Shown piece by piece: positions 27,769-37,301 of a stretch of 64,000 bases of DNA. Below the pieces are notes generated by a model that saw only the letters and a program-made list of their open reading frames with translations, made no database searches and was not told where the DNA came from. The stretch spans positions 50,758 to 114,757 of the forward strand of contig CALWRS010000005.1 of NCBI GenBank assembly GCA_944384025.1, written 5' to 3'. The stretch comes from an uncultured Lachnospiraceae bacterium (lineage in GTDB: Bacteria > Bacillota > Clostridia > Lachnospirales > Lachnospiraceae). Made by a program: the position numbers and the translations under genes. Each line of letters opens with the position of its first letter. Position 1 is the stretch's first letter.

Positions 27769-29133
27769 ATGCTGAACCGAAGCGAAATTATAGAAACGAA
27801 CCAGATGATTGAGAAGGAAAACCTAGACGTACGCACGATTACGCTGGGCATTTCCCTGTTAGACTGCATCGACAGCGATTTGGGCAGGCTGAACGAAAAA
27901 ATATACCAAAAGATTACAACGGTTGCAAAAGAGTTGGTTTCTACCGGCGAGGAGATTAGCAAAGAGTACGGTATTCCGATTGTCAACAAGCGTATTTCCG
28001 TAACGCCCGTTGCGCTCGTTGGAGCTTGTGCCTGCCGGAGCAAGGAGGATTTTGTTTCCATTGCGAAAACGCTGGATCGCGCGGCACGGCAGGTCGGCGT
28101 CAACTTTATCGGCGGATATTCTGCGCTTGTTGCAAAAGGAATGACGGCGGCGGACCGGCTGCTTATGGAATCTATTCCGGAGGCGCTTGCGGCAACGGAG
28201 CGGATTTGCAGCTCCGTAAACCTTGGCTCTACGCGCACCGGAATTAATATGGACGCTGTACGGCTTATGGGAAGCATTATTTGCGAGACTGCAAAGCGAA
28301 CCGGAGACCGGGATTCCTGCGGCTGCGCAAAACTCGTTGTATTTTGCAACGCGCCGGACGACAATCCGTTTATGGCGGGAGCGTTTCATGGAGTTACGGA
28401 AGCCGACGCTGTGATTAACGTTGGCGTAAGCGGCCCCGGCGTTGTGAAAAAAGCGCTCGAAAAAGCGCGTGGACAGAGCTTTGAAGTTTTGTGCGAAACC
28501 ATCAAAAAGACAGCGTTTAAAATCACGCGTGTTGGACAGCTGGTTGCAAAGCGCGCGTCGGAAATGCTGGGCGTTCCTTTTGGCATCGTGGACTTGTCTT
28601 TGGCGCCTACGCCTGCGGTAGGCGACAGCGTAGCGGAAATCCTTCAGGAAATCGGGCTGGAATATCCGGGAGCTCCGGGAACGACCGCCGCGCTTGCGCT
28701 CTTAAACGATCAAGTAAAAAAAGGCGGCGTTATGGCATCTTCTTATGTGGGAGGACTAAGCGGCGCGTTTATTCCTGTGAGCGAAGATCAGGGAATGATT
28801 GACGCAGTTAACATTGGCTGTTTGACACTGGAGAAACTGGAGGCAATGACTTGCGTATGCTCCGTCGGGCTTGATATGATAGCGGTACCGGGCGATACGA
28901 AAGATACGACGATTGCCGGAATTATCGCAGACGAAATGGCGATCGGAATGGTGAACCAAAAGACAACGGCGGTTCGGCTGATTCCTGTGTTCGGAAAAGG
29001 CGTGGGCGATACCGCAGAATTTGGCGGGCTGCTTGGCTATGCGCCGATTATGCCGGTCAATTCGTTCTCCTGCGACACGTTTGTAAACCGCACAGGAAGG
29101 ATTCCTGCACCGATTCATAGCTTTAAGAACTAA
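27769..29133 (+). CDS. PFL family protein (UPF0210/DUF711)
   Basis: A 454-residue protein of a family with a structural likeness to pyruvate formate-lyase but no proven activity. Seen: [93 protein letters not shown] and the C-terminal [10 protein letters not shown]. There is no glycyl-radical motif. Paired with the ACT gene, which may sense its ligand. Confidence 0.9.
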   Translation: MLNRSEIIETNQMIEKENLDVRTITLGISLLDCIDSDLGRLNEKIYQKITTVAKELVSTGEEISKEYGIPIVNKRISVTPVALVGACACRSKEDFVSIAKTLDRAARQVGVNFIGGYSALVAKGMTAADRLLMESIPEALAATERICSSVNLGSTRTGINMDAVRLMGSIICETAKRTGDRDSCGCAKLVVFCNAPDDNPFMAGAFHGVTEADAVINVGVSGPGVVKKALEKARGQSFEVLCETIKKTAFKITRVGQLVAKRASEMLGVPFGIVDLSLAPTPAVGDSVAEILQEIGLEYPGAPGTTAALALLNDQVKKGGVMASSYVGGLSGAFIPVSEDQGMIDAVNIGCLTLEKLEAMTCVCSVGLDMIAVPGDTKDTTIAGIIADEMAIGMVNQKTTAVRLIPVFGKGVGDTAEFGGLLGYAPIMPVNSFSCDTFVNRTGRIPAPIHSFKN

Positions 29134-29135
29134 TT

Positions 29136-30209
29136 ATGACGGAAAATAAATACGAAGAAATACAAAAGAAAAAACGTCCGATGAGACGGCTGTTCTTTTT
29201 GCTGCTGCTTTCCTCCCTGTTTTGCATTGGGACGATGCTTTATGTGACCGATTACTGGAAAGTTTTGCTCTCGAAATTTGCTGGTGGTTTTTTATCGGAC
29301 AATATGAACCGCTTTACCGAGGAGGAGTTGCAAGCGACGTTTGAAAAGCCGGAAGTGGTTCCCGAAGGCTGGCAATACGACGCGTCGGTTGTCAATGTAT
29401 TGCTTGTTGGCGTGGAAGGAATTGGAAGCAGCGACGCACATGCGGGGCGCTCGGATTCGATGATCCTTGTTTCCCTTCAGCTGAAAACGGGGCGGATAAC
29501 GCTTGTGTCTTTGCTTCGCGATACGTACGTTGAAATTCCTGCGCACGGCGGCTGCAAGCTCAACGCCGCGTACGCTTACGGCGGGCTGGATTTGTTAATT
29601 GAGACGATACAAAACACGTGGAAAATTTACATTAACGGCGTTGTGCGCGTAAATTTTGACGAATTTGAATCGGTGATTGACACGCTTGGAGGCGTTAGCA
29701 TTTCTCTGACGCAGGAGGAAGCGGATTATTTAAATCGAACCAATTACATTTCGGACAAGAAAAATCGGACGATGGTTGCGGGAGAAAACCGCATGAACGG
29801 AAATCAGGCGCTTGGCTATTGCCGCGTGCGAAAAGTCGCTACGATGGACGGCGATCAGCTCGTTTCCAACGATTACGGCAGAACGGCGCGGCAGCGCAAG
29901 GTGCTCTCCGCCATTTTCCAAAGCTATAAGGATTACGATAAAACAAAATTGTTGTCCGTTACAAAAGAAATCCTTGGAATTTTGACTTGCAGCATGAGCG
30001 AGGAGCAGATTACGGAGTGCATTAACGCATATCTTACGCACCCGACCGATCGGCTTTTGCAGCAGCAAATTCCGGCGAAGGGCTATTTTACCGGAGAAAC
30101 AAAAGAGTGCGGAGACTGTTTGGTGCCGGATTATGCGGCCAATGTAGCGATTTTGCACCATTGGCTGTACGATACGCCGCTGCCGGATGGCGTCGCGCTG
30201 ACCGAGTAA
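29136..30209 (+). CDS. LytR-CpsA-Psr (LCP) cell wall ligase
   Basis: Membrane-anchored LCP protein (357 residues): a cytoplasmic N-terminus, one membrane segment (residues 19-38), then an extracellular LCP domain with VLLVGVEG, GRSDSMILVSL, VSLLRDTYVEIP, KLNAAYAYGG and YGRTARQRKVL, which together hold the Arg and Asp residues of the pyrophosphate-lipid pocket. The family attaches teichoic acids or other glycopolymers to peptidoglycan. It begins 2 bases after the PFL stop with no clear ribosome site, so it is probably translated by coupling. Confidence 0.9.
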   Translation: MTENKYEEIQKKKRPMRRLFFLLLLSSLFCIGTMLYVTDYWKVLLSKFAGGFLSDNMNRFTEEELQATFEKPEVVPEGWQYDASVVNVLLVGVEGIGSSDAHAGRSDSMILVSLQLKTGRITLVSLLRDTYVEIPAHGGCKLNAAYAYGGLDLLIETIQNTWKIYINGVVRVNFDEFESVIDTLGGVSISLTQEEADYLNRTNYISDKKNRTMVAGENRMNGNQALGYCRVRKVATMDGDQLVSNDYGRTARQRKVLSAIFQSYKDYDKTKLLSVTKEILGILTCSMSEEQITECINAYLTHPTDRLLQQQIPAKGYFTGETKECGDCLVPDYAANVAILHHWLYDTPLPDGVALTE

Positions 30210-30230
30210 GAATCAGGAGTTGGGGTTATT

Positions 30231-31034
30231 ATGGAAATACAATTATGGCGGGAAATTTTGGAGCCATATTCCTTGGCAGTTGACGAACTGCTTATAAAAT
30301 TTAATCACGTCCAGCGCGCTTTCCAAAAAGCGAACGATTACTGCCCGATAGAACTCGTTCAAGGGCGGGTAAAGACAATTGCCAGCATTTTGGAAAAAGC
30401 AGGGAGAAAACAGATTCCGCTGGACAAACTGGAAGAGCAAATGGGTGACATTGCGGGAATTCGGCTGATTTGTCCTTTTGTGGAGGACTGCTATGCGGTT
30501 GCGGATTTGATTCGCAAAAGAACAGACATGGAAATAGTGTCGGAGGACGACTATATAGCAAATCCAAAGGAGAGCGGATACCGAAGTTTTCATATGCAAA
30601 TTCGCTACACGGTCCAGACGCTTCAAATGCCAAAGACGATTTATGCGGAAATTCAGATTCGCACGCTTGGGATGAATTGCTGGTGTACGATTGAACATTC
30701 CCTGCAATACAAATACCGAGGCAATGTGCCGGAGGAATTGAGCCGCCGCCTGCAGCATACGGCGGACGGCATGATTGCGACCGATAAGGAACTCTCGTCC
30801 ATTCGAGACGAAATTCAGGCCGCAAAAATTATGCAGCAGGAAGAAGACCGCATTGTGAGCGATATTCTCGTGACGATTCAAAATCTTTACAAGCTGGCAA
30901 GCCGCCGGGAGGCGGTGCGGATGCAGGAAGAATTTTTCCGCATTTATCAGGAACAGGATTTAAGCAGGCTGAAGCATTTTGCGACAGAGCTTGACATTTT
31001 AGCGGAAGGGTATCGAGCGCAGAGTCTTTATTAG
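30231..31034 (+). CDS. relQ: Small alarmone synthetase (RelQ-like)
   Basis: Stand-alone (p)ppGpp synthetase (267 residues) without hydrolase or regulatory domains. Diagnostic segments are RVKTIASILEKAGRK, MGDIAGIRLICPFVEDCY, PKESGYRSFHMQIRY and the catalytic AEIQIRTLGMNCWCTIEHSLQYK. C-terminal helices promote tetramer formation in RelQ. It belongs to the LCP-to-recU operon. RelQ or RelP type cannot be fully separated by eye; RelQ is favoured by the long C-terminal helix. Confidence 0.9.
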   Translation: MEIQLWREILEPYSLAVDELLIKFNHVQRAFQKANDYCPIELVQGRVKTIASILEKAGRKQIPLDKLEEQMGDIAGIRLICPFVEDCYAVADLIRKRTDMEIVSEDDYIANPKESGYRSFHMQIRYTVQTLQMPKTIYAEIQIRTLGMNCWCTIEHSLQYKYRGNVPEELSRRLQHTADGMIATDKELSSIRDEIQAAKIMQQEEDRIVSDILVTIQNLYKLASRREAVRMQEEFFRIYQEQDLSRLKHFATELDILAEGYRAQSLY

Positions 31035-31051
31035 CCGAAGAAAGGAACCTT

Positions 31052-32449
31052 ATGGGACAACTGCCGGAACAATTTGAAGAGCGCATGAAGATTCTTCTAA
31101 AAGAAGAAGCCGCAGATTTTTTTGCAAGTTACGAAAAAAAACCAAGCGCCGGTTTAAGGGTGAATACGCTCAAGCTCTCGCCGGAGGAGTTTTCAAAAAA
31201 AGTAGACTGGCAAATGCGCCCCATCCCGTGGATTAAAAACGGCTATTTTTACCCGGATGAGGTGACGCCCTCAAAGCATCCGTGGTATTACGCAGGATTG
31301 TATTACTTGCAAGAGCCAAGTGCAATGACTCCGGCAAACTTGCTTTTCGTAAAGCCAGGAATGCGCGTGCTTGATTTGTGCGCTGCACCCGGCGGCAAGA
31401 GTACGGAGCTCGCTGCAAAACTAAAGGGCGAGGGCGTGCTTGTTGCAAACGATATCAGCAGTACGCGGGCAAGAGCGCTTCTTAAAAATCTGGAGCTGTT
31501 TGGCGTTCGAAACGCACTTGTAACAAGCGAAACACCGGCGGCGCTTGCCGCCCGCTTCCCGCAATACTTTGACGCAATTCTTGTAGATGCGCCCTGTTCT
31601 GGAGAGGGGATGTTTCGCAAGCAGCCGGCCATAAGAAAAAACTGGGAACAGTATGGAACCGGCTATTACGCAAAGCTGCAAAGAGACATTCTCCCGCACG
31701 CCGTCGCCATGCTTCGCCCCGGCGGTTTTTTGATGTATGCGACTTGTACGTTTTCGCCGGAAGAAGACGAGGAGACGATTGACTGGCTACTGCGGCGCGA
31801 GCCGTCTATGCGCCTTGCAAAAATGATTCCAAGCGAAAGGGAAGCTGCGTACGAAGAAATGGGTTTTGCAAGCGGAAGACCGGAGTGGATGCGGTTTCCG
31901 CGAGAAGAAATAAAAAAAACGGTGCGCCTGTTTCCGCATCGGCTGGAAGGAGAAGGACACTTTCTGGCGCTTTTGCAAAAATCTCCCGAAGAAGAAGCAA
32001 GCCTGCCGGAGAGAAGCCATTCTTTTTCAAAGCAAAAGCTTCCCAAAGAGCTGACCGAATTTTTTGCGGACTGCAAGCTGCCGATGGACTTCTCCCGCGT
32101 TGTTTGCAAAGGTGAAAAGTACTTCCTTTTGCCGGAAGGACTTCCCGAACTTTCTGGTCTGCGGGTTTTGCGAAGCGGACTATTGCTTGGAGAATGTAAG
32201 GCAGGACGGTTTGAACCGGCCCAAGCGCTTGCGTGCGCCTTAAAGGCGCAGGAATATCCGAATTGCTGCTCTCTTTCGGTAGACGACGAACGAGTAATCC
32301 GCTATTTAAAATGCGAGACGATTGCGCTTCCGGAGAGTGTATCGGACGGTTTTGTACTTTTGTGCGCGGATCGCTTTCCGCTTGGCTTTGTGAAGAAAAA
32401 GGGCGGAAGCGTTAAAAACAGATATTTGCCCGGCTGGCGTTTATTGTAG
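31052..32449 (+). CDS. rsmF: RsmF-type rRNA cytosine-C5 methyltransferase
   Basis: SAM-dependent m5C methyltransferase of the NOL1/NOP2/Sun family (465 residues). Seen: GLRVNTLKLSPEEF, YLQEPSAMTPANLL, LDLCAAPGGKST (SAM loop), ILVDAPCSGEGMFRK with the motif-IV Cys, and MYATCTFSPEEDEET with the motif-VI catalytic Cys. A C-terminal PUA-like RNA-binding part follows (residues 330-465), as in the RsmF/YebU branch. The exact target base in 16S rRNA is not deducible. Confidence 0.9.
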   Translation: MGQLPEQFEERMKILLKEEAADFFASYEKKPSAGLRVNTLKLSPEEFSKKVDWQMRPIPWIKNGYFYPDEVTPSKHPWYYAGLYYLQEPSAMTPANLLFVKPGMRVLDLCAAPGGKSTELAAKLKGEGVLVANDISSTRARALLKNLELFGVRNALVTSETPAALAARFPQYFDAILVDAPCSGEGMFRKQPAIRKNWEQYGTGYYAKLQRDILPHAVAMLRPGGFLMYATCTFSPEEDEETIDWLLRREPSMRLAKMIPSEREAAYEEMGFASGRPEWMRFPREEIKKTVRLFPHRLEGEGHFLALLQKSPEEEASLPERSHSFSKQKLPKELTEFFADCKLPMDFSRVVCKGEKYFLLPEGLPELSGLRVLRSGLLLGECKAGRFEPAQALACALKAQEYPNCCSLSVDDERVIRYLKCETIALPESVSDGFVLLCADRFPLGFVKKKGGSVKNRYLPGWRLL

Positions 32450-32465
32450 CCGGAACGAGGTTGTT

Positions 32466-33842
32466 ATGTGGATTCGATTGGATAAGTGTCTGGCGCAGTG
32501 CGGTGGTATGACGCGCAGTCAGGCAAAAGAAGCTTTGAAAAAGAGACAGGTTGCTGTAAATGGACAGATCGTAACCGACGGAGAAAAAAAGGTTGACCCC
32601 GAACAGGCGGTCATATCTTTTTGCGGAGAGTTGCTTAACGCAGAAGCGGAAGAGTATTACCTTTTACATAAACCGGCGGGATGCGTGACCGCTGCCAGTG
32701 ATGCGCTTTATAAAACGGTAATGGAGCTGCTTCCGGAATCCGCCAGGCGGCGCTGCCGCCCGGTAGGAAGGCTTGACAAAGACACAACGGGGCTTCTTAT
32801 TGTTACAAGCGACGGGGAACTTGCGCACGAGCTCATTTCTCCAAAGAAGCACGTGGAAAAAACGTACCGCGTTGTGGCGAATGGGTACGTCAGCAGGGAA
32901 GGAGAGGAGCGTTTGCAATCCGGAATTGAATTTTCGGATTTTAAGTCGGCTCCGGCGCTTTACAAACAGCTGTCTTACGATCCCGTTAAAAACGAGACGA
33001 CGGCGCTTCTTACGATTTCGGAAGGCAAATACCATCAGGTAAAACGGATGTTTCACGCAATTGGAAACGACGTACGGGAGCTCTCCCGCATTTGTATCGG
33101 GGGACTACAGCTGCCCGAGGATTTGCAGGAGGGCGCTTACCTTAAAGTGACAAAGAAATGGCTTCTTGACCGTATTTACCCATCTATGCGGCCGCTTTGG
33201 GAGAATCGCAAGGGAATTCTTTTTGATCTGGACGGAACGCTTGTCGATTCGATGTGGATGTGGCGGAGAATTGACGAAGAATATTTGGGAAGATTTGGAC
33301 TTGCTTTGCCGGAAAACCTTCAAACGTGCATTGAAGGCATGAGCTTTCATGAAACTTCCGTTTACTTCAAGGAGCGGTTTCAGATTCCGGATTCGTTAGA
33401 GAAAATTAAAGCGGATTGGAACCGTATGGCGTTTGAACATTACAAAAACGACGTTCGCTTAAAAGACGGTGCGCTTTTGTTTTTGCAAGAGCTTCGCGAG
33501 CGCGGGATAAAAACAGGGATTGCAACGAGTAATTCCAGAGAGCTGCTCGATACCGTTTTGGACGCGCTTTCGGTGCGGGAGTATTTTACAAGCACGCATA
33601 CGTCCTGCGAAGTTTTGCGCGGAAAACCCGCGCCGGATATTTATCTTCACGCGGCGCAGGCGATTGGCTGCAAGCCGGAGGAGTGCCTCGTTTTTGAAGA
33701 CATTCTGCCCGGCGTACAGGCGGGAAAAGCGGCGGGCATGGCCGTATGCGGCGTAGCGGATTTGTATTCCGAAAAGGTGCGCTGGCGCATTCGGCAGGAA
33801 ACCGACGAATTTATTTATTCTTATCGCGCGCTGCTGCGGTAA
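32466..33842 (+). CDS. RsuA-family pseudouridine synthase fused to a HAD phosphatase
   Basis: One unbroken 458-residue frame. Residues 1-238 are an RsuA-type rRNA pseudouridine synthase: S4 domain (RLDKCLAQCGGMTRSQAKEAL), YYLLHKPAGCVTA and the catalytic RLDKDTTGLL with Asp104, then KYHQVKRMFHAIGN. Residues 248-458 are a HAD hydrolase of the phosphoglucomutase-like group: FDLDGTLVDS, TGIATSNSR, GKPAPDIYLHAA and VFEDILPGVQAGKAAGM. No stop or internal start with a ribosome site separates them. The next gene is another pseudouridine synthase. The HAD substrate is unknown. Confidence 0.93.
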   Translation: MWIRLDKCLAQCGGMTRSQAKEALKKRQVAVNGQIVTDGEKKVDPEQAVISFCGELLNAEAEEYYLLHKPAGCVTAASDALYKTVMELLPESARRRCRPVGRLDKDTTGLLIVTSDGELAHELISPKKHVEKTYRVVANGYVSREGEERLQSGIEFSDFKSAPALYKQLSYDPVKNETTALLTISEGKYHQVKRMFHAIGNDVRELSRICIGGLQLPEDLQEGAYLKVTKKWLLDRIYPSMRPLWENRKGILFDLDGTLVDSMWMWRRIDEEYLGRFGLALPENLQTCIEGMSFHETSVYFKERFQIPDSLEKIKADWNRMAFEHYKNDVRLKDGALLFLQELRERGIKTGIATSNSRELLDTVLDALSVREYFTSTHTSCEVLRGKPAPDIYLHAAQAIGCKPEECLVFEDILPGVQAGKAAGMAVCGVADLYSEKVRWRIRQETDEFIYSYRALLR

Positions 33843-33856
33843 CGGGAGGAACGCAT

Positions 33857-34891
33857 TTGAAACAATTGCAGGTGACAAAAGCGGAGCAGGGACAGCGCCT
33901 GAACAAGTACTTGGCGCGCATACTAAAATCGGCTCCGCAGAGCTTTCTTTACAAGATGATGAGAAAGAAAAACATCACCTTAAACGGCGCCAGAGCCGAA
34001 GGCTCGGAAATTTTAAAATCCGGAGACGTCGTCTGTTTTTTTCTCTCTGATGAGACTTTTGCAAAATTTGCAGGAGAGGCGCAGGAAAGAGAAGAGCTTT
34101 TCTTTTGCGAGACAGCGCTAAAAAAAGAAGCTATCCGTTACGAAGACGCGCAAATTCTGATTGCCTACAAACCGGCAGGTCTTCTTTCACAGCGCGATAA
34201 AAGTGAAGAAGCGTCTATCAACGAAAAAATCCTGCAATACCTTGCAGATGGCGGAGAGCTGACACCGGATATGCTTCGCACCTTCCGGCCGTCCGTGTGC
34301 AACCGGCTTGACCGTAATACAGGCGGGTTGATTTTATTTGCCAAAACGCTGGGCGCGCAGCAGCAAATAAGCAGGGCGCTGCACGACCGTACGATAGAGA
34401 AATATTATCTTTGCATCGTACACGGAACCGTAACCGCCCCTTTTGTACACAAAGGATATTTACAAAAAGACGCAGCAAAAAACCGCGTTGTTATCGGGCA
34501 GGAAAATAAGGCGGGAGATAAGAAAATTCAAACCGAAGGCTGGCCGCTTGCGGCAAACGGAGAATTGACGCTTATGCGCATCAAACTGGATACCGGGAAA
34601 CCGCACCAGATTCGCGCGGTCATGCAGGCGCTTGGACATCCTATTTTGGGAGATCCGAAATACGCGGGTTTGCCGGATGGCGAAAAAAACTTTCGCGCCG
34701 CAAGCAAGCGGTTACGGATTTCTTCGCAAATGCTTCTTTCTTATGAAATTGTAATGCCAAAGTTTGCAGGAAATCTTTCGCATTTATCCGGCAGACAATT
34801 TTTTTCACCGCTTTGCGGAGATTTTGGGCGCGTTCTTAAAGAGGAGTTTCCGGAGGCGGCGTCGCTTATGCAGCAAGGAGGCAGCAGATGA
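33857..34891 (+). CDS. RluA-family pseudouridine synthase
   Basis: Large-subunit rRNA or tRNA pseudouridine synthase (344 residues). An S4-like N-terminus (GQRLNKYLARILKSAPQSFLYKMMRKKNITLNG) precedes ILIAYKPAGLLSQ, the catalytic VCNRLDRNTGGLILFAKT, and LDTGKPHQIRAVMQALGHPILGD, all typical of RluA/RluC/RluD. TTG 33857 is chosen because GGGAGG at 33844-33849 precedes it. Its last 4 bases overlap recU. Confidence 0.92.
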   Translation: MKQLQVTKAEQGQRLNKYLARILKSAPQSFLYKMMRKKNITLNGARAEGSEILKSGDVVCFFLSDETFAKFAGEAQEREELFFCETALKKEAIRYEDAQILIAYKPAGLLSQRDKSEEASINEKILQYLADGGELTPDMLRTFRPSVCNRLDRNTGGLILFAKTLGAQQQISRALHDRTIEKYYLCIVHGTVTAPFVHKGYLQKDAAKNRVVIGQENKAGDKKIQTEGWPLAANGELTLMRIKLDTGKPHQIRAVMQALGHPILGDPKYAGLPDGEKNFRAASKRLRISSQMLLSYEIVMPKFAGNLSHLSGRQFFSPLCGDFGRVLKEEFPEAASLMQQGGSR

Positions 34892-35421
34892 GCTGGAAAT
34901 CAAGGGGGCTTCGCGGCTCTTTTTTTGAGGAACTTGTGAACCGCACAAACGAGCACTACCGGGAACGCGGCATTGCGCTTGTGCAAAAAATTCCTACGCC
35001 GATTACGCCGATTGAAATCGACAAAAGCAGCCGTCATATTACGCTTGCGTACTTTGACCAGAAAAGCACGGTGGATTATATCGGTCTGGCGCAGGGCGTT
35101 GCCATTTGCTTTGACTGCAAGGAGTGCGCCAGCGACACGTTTGCGTTGCAAAACGTCCACGAGCACCAGATTGCCTATATGAAGGATTTTGAGGCGCAGG
35201 GAGGAATCGCCTTTTTGCTCATCTATTACGGGAAGCGGGAACAAATCTATTACATGCGCTACAGGGAGCTGGCTCGCTTTTATGAGCGGGCTGTGCAAGG
35301 AGGAAGAAAAAGCGTCCGCCTTGAAGAACTGGATCCGAAATATCTTCATCCGGTTCACCAGTCGCTGTTTGTTAATTACTTGGCGTTTGTGAATCAGGAT
35401 TTGGCGCAAAGAGATGCTTGA
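34888..35421 (+). CDS. recU: Holliday junction resolvase RecU
   Basis: Firmicutes junction resolvase (177 residues): RGLRGSFFEELVNRTNEHYR, FDQKSTVDYIGLAQGVAICFDCKEC with the catalytic Asp and Glu/Lys, and HQIAYMKDFEAQGGIAFLLI. AAGGAGG precedes ATG 34888. Its stop is embedded in the -35 of the his promoter. The usual ponA partner is not adjacent. Confidence 0.93.
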   Translation: MSWKSRGLRGSFFEELVNRTNEHYRERGIALVQKIPTPITPIEIDKSSRHITLAYFDQKSTVDYIGLAQGVAICFDCKECASDTFALQNVHEHQIAYMKDFEAQGGIAFLLIYYGKREQIYYMRYRELARFYERAVQGGRKSVRLEELDPKYLHPVHQSLFVNYLAFVNQDLAQRDA

Positions 35422-35446
35422 CAGAGCGAAAAAGGTTTGTTATAAT
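35418..35446 (+). promoter_or_regulatory. Consensus promoter of the his operon
   Basis: TTGACA at 35418-35423 and TATAAT at 35441-35446 with exactly 17 bases between: a full consensus SigA promoter overlapping the recU stop. The 65-base leader behind it is too short for a T-box and shows only small stems. Confidence 0.92.
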
Positions 35447-35511
35447 CTGTTGCGTTATCGAGTTACTGCTTTAATTCGGTAAAGTGAAAAAGGGACGAAA
35501 GGAACATCGGA

Positions 35512-36633
35512 ATGATACAACTCTTACATACACCCGAAGGGGTTCGCGATATTTACGGGGCGGAGGGTCGCGAGATGGACGAGCTTCGCGGCGCAATTAC
35601 ATCCTGTATGCATCTTTACGGGTTTGAAGGCATCCAGACGCCTTCCTTCGAGTTTTTTGATATTTTCAACAAGGAACGCGGAACGGTTCCGTCGAAGGAT
35701 ATGTATAAATTTTTTGACCGCGACGGAAACACGCTTGTTCTGCGGCCGGATATGACGCCGTCGGTTGTTCGCTGCGCGGCAAAGTACTTCCGCGAAGCAA
35801 CCGGCCCGCTGCGCCTTTGCTATTGCGGCAATACGTTTGTAAATAACAGCAGCTACCAAGGGCGCCTAAAAGAGACGACGCAGATTGGAGCAGAGATGTT
35901 TTCCGACGCTTCGGTTCTTGCGGATGCGGATATGATTGCGCTTACCGTAGACTGTTTGCGTGCGTCCGGCTTGTCTGAGTTTCAGATTGAAATCGGAAAC
36001 GCAGATTTTTTTAAGGGGCTGATTGAAGAAACAGAGCTTACAGAGGAAGAGCAGGAAGAACTTCGCGTATTGATTAAAAATAAAAACATCTTTGGTGCGC
36101 AGACGTTTCTTTCCGGCAAAAGCATTCCGCAGACGCTTCGAAATCTTTTTGTGAAACTGCCGGAAATGTTTGGCTCTGTAGAAATTTTGCGCGATGCAAA
36201 AGCGCAGACGAAAAATCCGCGCGCTCTAAAGGCGCTGGAGCGTCTAGAGCAGCTTTATTCGCTTTTGTGTGCGTACCAATGCGAAAAATACATTTCATTC
36301 GACCTTGGAATGCTTAGCAAATACAAGTACTACACCGGAATCATCTTCCGCGCAATTACGTACGGAACAGGCGAGGCGGTTGCTTCGGGCGGCCGCTACA
36401 ATCAGCTTGCTGGTCAGTTTGGATTTGACACGCCGGCGATTGGCATGTCGATTGTGTTAGATTACCTGATGATTGCTCTGGAAAGACAAAACCGCCTGGC
36501 GGACCATCCCGCGCCGGTTGCCTGTGTATCGTATACCGAAAAGACGATGGAAGAGGCGGCAGGAGAAATCGCCGCTTTGCGGAAAAAAGGAATTGCGGCG
36601 GCGCTTTGCGTGAAAGAAGACGGGAAGGAATAA
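35512..36633 (+). CDS. hisZ: ATP phosphoribosyltransferase regulatory subunit HisZ
   Basis: Class II aminoacyl-tRNA-synthetase-like paralogue of HisRS (373 residues) that forms a complex with short HisG. Seen: TPEGVRDIYGAEGREM, IQTPSFEFFDIF, FFDRDGNTLVLRPDMTPSVVRCAA, GAEMFSDASVLADADMI and YYTGIIFRAITYGTGEAVASGGRYN. It lacks an anticodon-binding domain. It is the first gene of the operon and overlaps no other gene; hisG begins 8 bases after its stop. Confidence 0.94.
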   Translation: MIQLLHTPEGVRDIYGAEGREMDELRGAITSCMHLYGFEGIQTPSFEFFDIFNKERGTVPSKDMYKFFDRDGNTLVLRPDMTPSVVRCAAKYFREATGPLRLCYCGNTFVNNSSYQGRLKETTQIGAEMFSDASVLADADMIALTVDCLRASGLSEFQIEIGNADFFKGLIEETELTEEEQEELRVLIKNKNIFGAQTFLSGKSIPQTLRNLFVKLPEMFGSVEILRDAKAQTKNPRALKALERLEQLYSLLCAYQCEKYISFDLGMLSKYKYYTGIIFRAITYGTGEAVASGGRYNQLAGQFGFDTPAIGMSIVLDYLMIALERQNRLADHPAPVACVSYTEKTMEEAAGEIAALRKKGIAAALCVKEDGKE

Positions 36634-36641
36634 GACAGAAT

Positions 36642-37301
36642 ATGAGAGATATTACGATAGCCCTTGCCAAAGGGAGGTTAGCCAAAAAAGCAATGGAAAT
36701 CCTTGCGCAGGCCGGAATTTGCTGCGAGGAAATGAACGAGAAAAACACTCGGAAGCTTATTTTCCGAAACGACGAGCTTGGAATACGGTTTTTTCTTGCG
36801 AAGGCAAACGACGTGCCGACTTATGTGGAATACGGCGCGGCAGACATTGGCATTGTCGGCAAGGATACCATCTTAGAGGAAAACAGACGTCTGTACGAAG
36901 TCATCGATATGAACATTGGAAGGTGTCGGATGTGCGTAGCCGGACCGCCGGACGCTCGGTCGCTTCTTGGCAGCGGCAAGCTGATTCGTGTGGCAACAAA
37001 GTATCCGAAAATTGCCAAAGACTATTTTTATAACCAGAAGCACCAGACAGTGGAGATTATTAAATTAAACGGTTCGATTGAACTGGCGCCGCTTGTCGGA
37101 CTTTCGGAAGTGATTGTAGACATCGTAGAGACGGGCTCGACGCTTCGTGAAAACGGCCTGGAGGTTTTGGAAGAAATCGTACCGCTTTCCGCGCGGATGG
37201 TTGTAAACCAGGTGAGCATGAAGATGGAAAAGGAGCGGATTGGCGGATTGATTGCCGCTATTCGGGCCGAGCTTGAGAAACAGGCAAAGGAGGAAGAGTG
37301 A
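36642..37301 (+). CDS. hisG: ATP phosphoribosyltransferase catalytic subunit HisG (short form)
   Basis: First enzyme of histidine synthesis, joining ATP and PRPP (219 residues, the short form that needs HisZ). Seen: ITIALAKGRLAKKAMEIL, VEYGAADIGIVGKDTI, RVATKYPKIAKDYF, LNGSIELAPLVGLSEVIVDIVETGSTLRENGL with the PRPP loop. ATG 36642 gives the family N-terminus; longer in-frame starts overlap hisZ. The stop overlaps the hisD GTG. Confidence 0.95.
   Translation: MRDITIALAKGRLAKKAMEILAQAGICCEEMNEKNTRKLIFRNDELGIRFFLAKANDVPTYVEYGAADIGIVGKDTILEENRRLYEVIDMNIGRCRMCVAGPPDARSLLGSGKLIRVATKYPKIAKDYFYNQKHQTVEIIKLNGSIELAPLVGLSEVIVDIVETGSTLRENGLEVLEEIVPLSARMVVNQVSMKMEKERIGGLIAAIRAELEKQAKEEE

Noticed and set aside
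32466-33842. The RsuA-HAD fusion as a sequencing frameshift joining two genes
   Set aside because: Both halves are in one frame with a plausible short linker and intact motifs; no leftover stop or ribosome site marks a former boundary.
35447-35511. T-box or His-tRNA attenuator before hisZ
   Set aside because: Only 65 bases, no specifier loop, no T-box sequence and no terminator stem.
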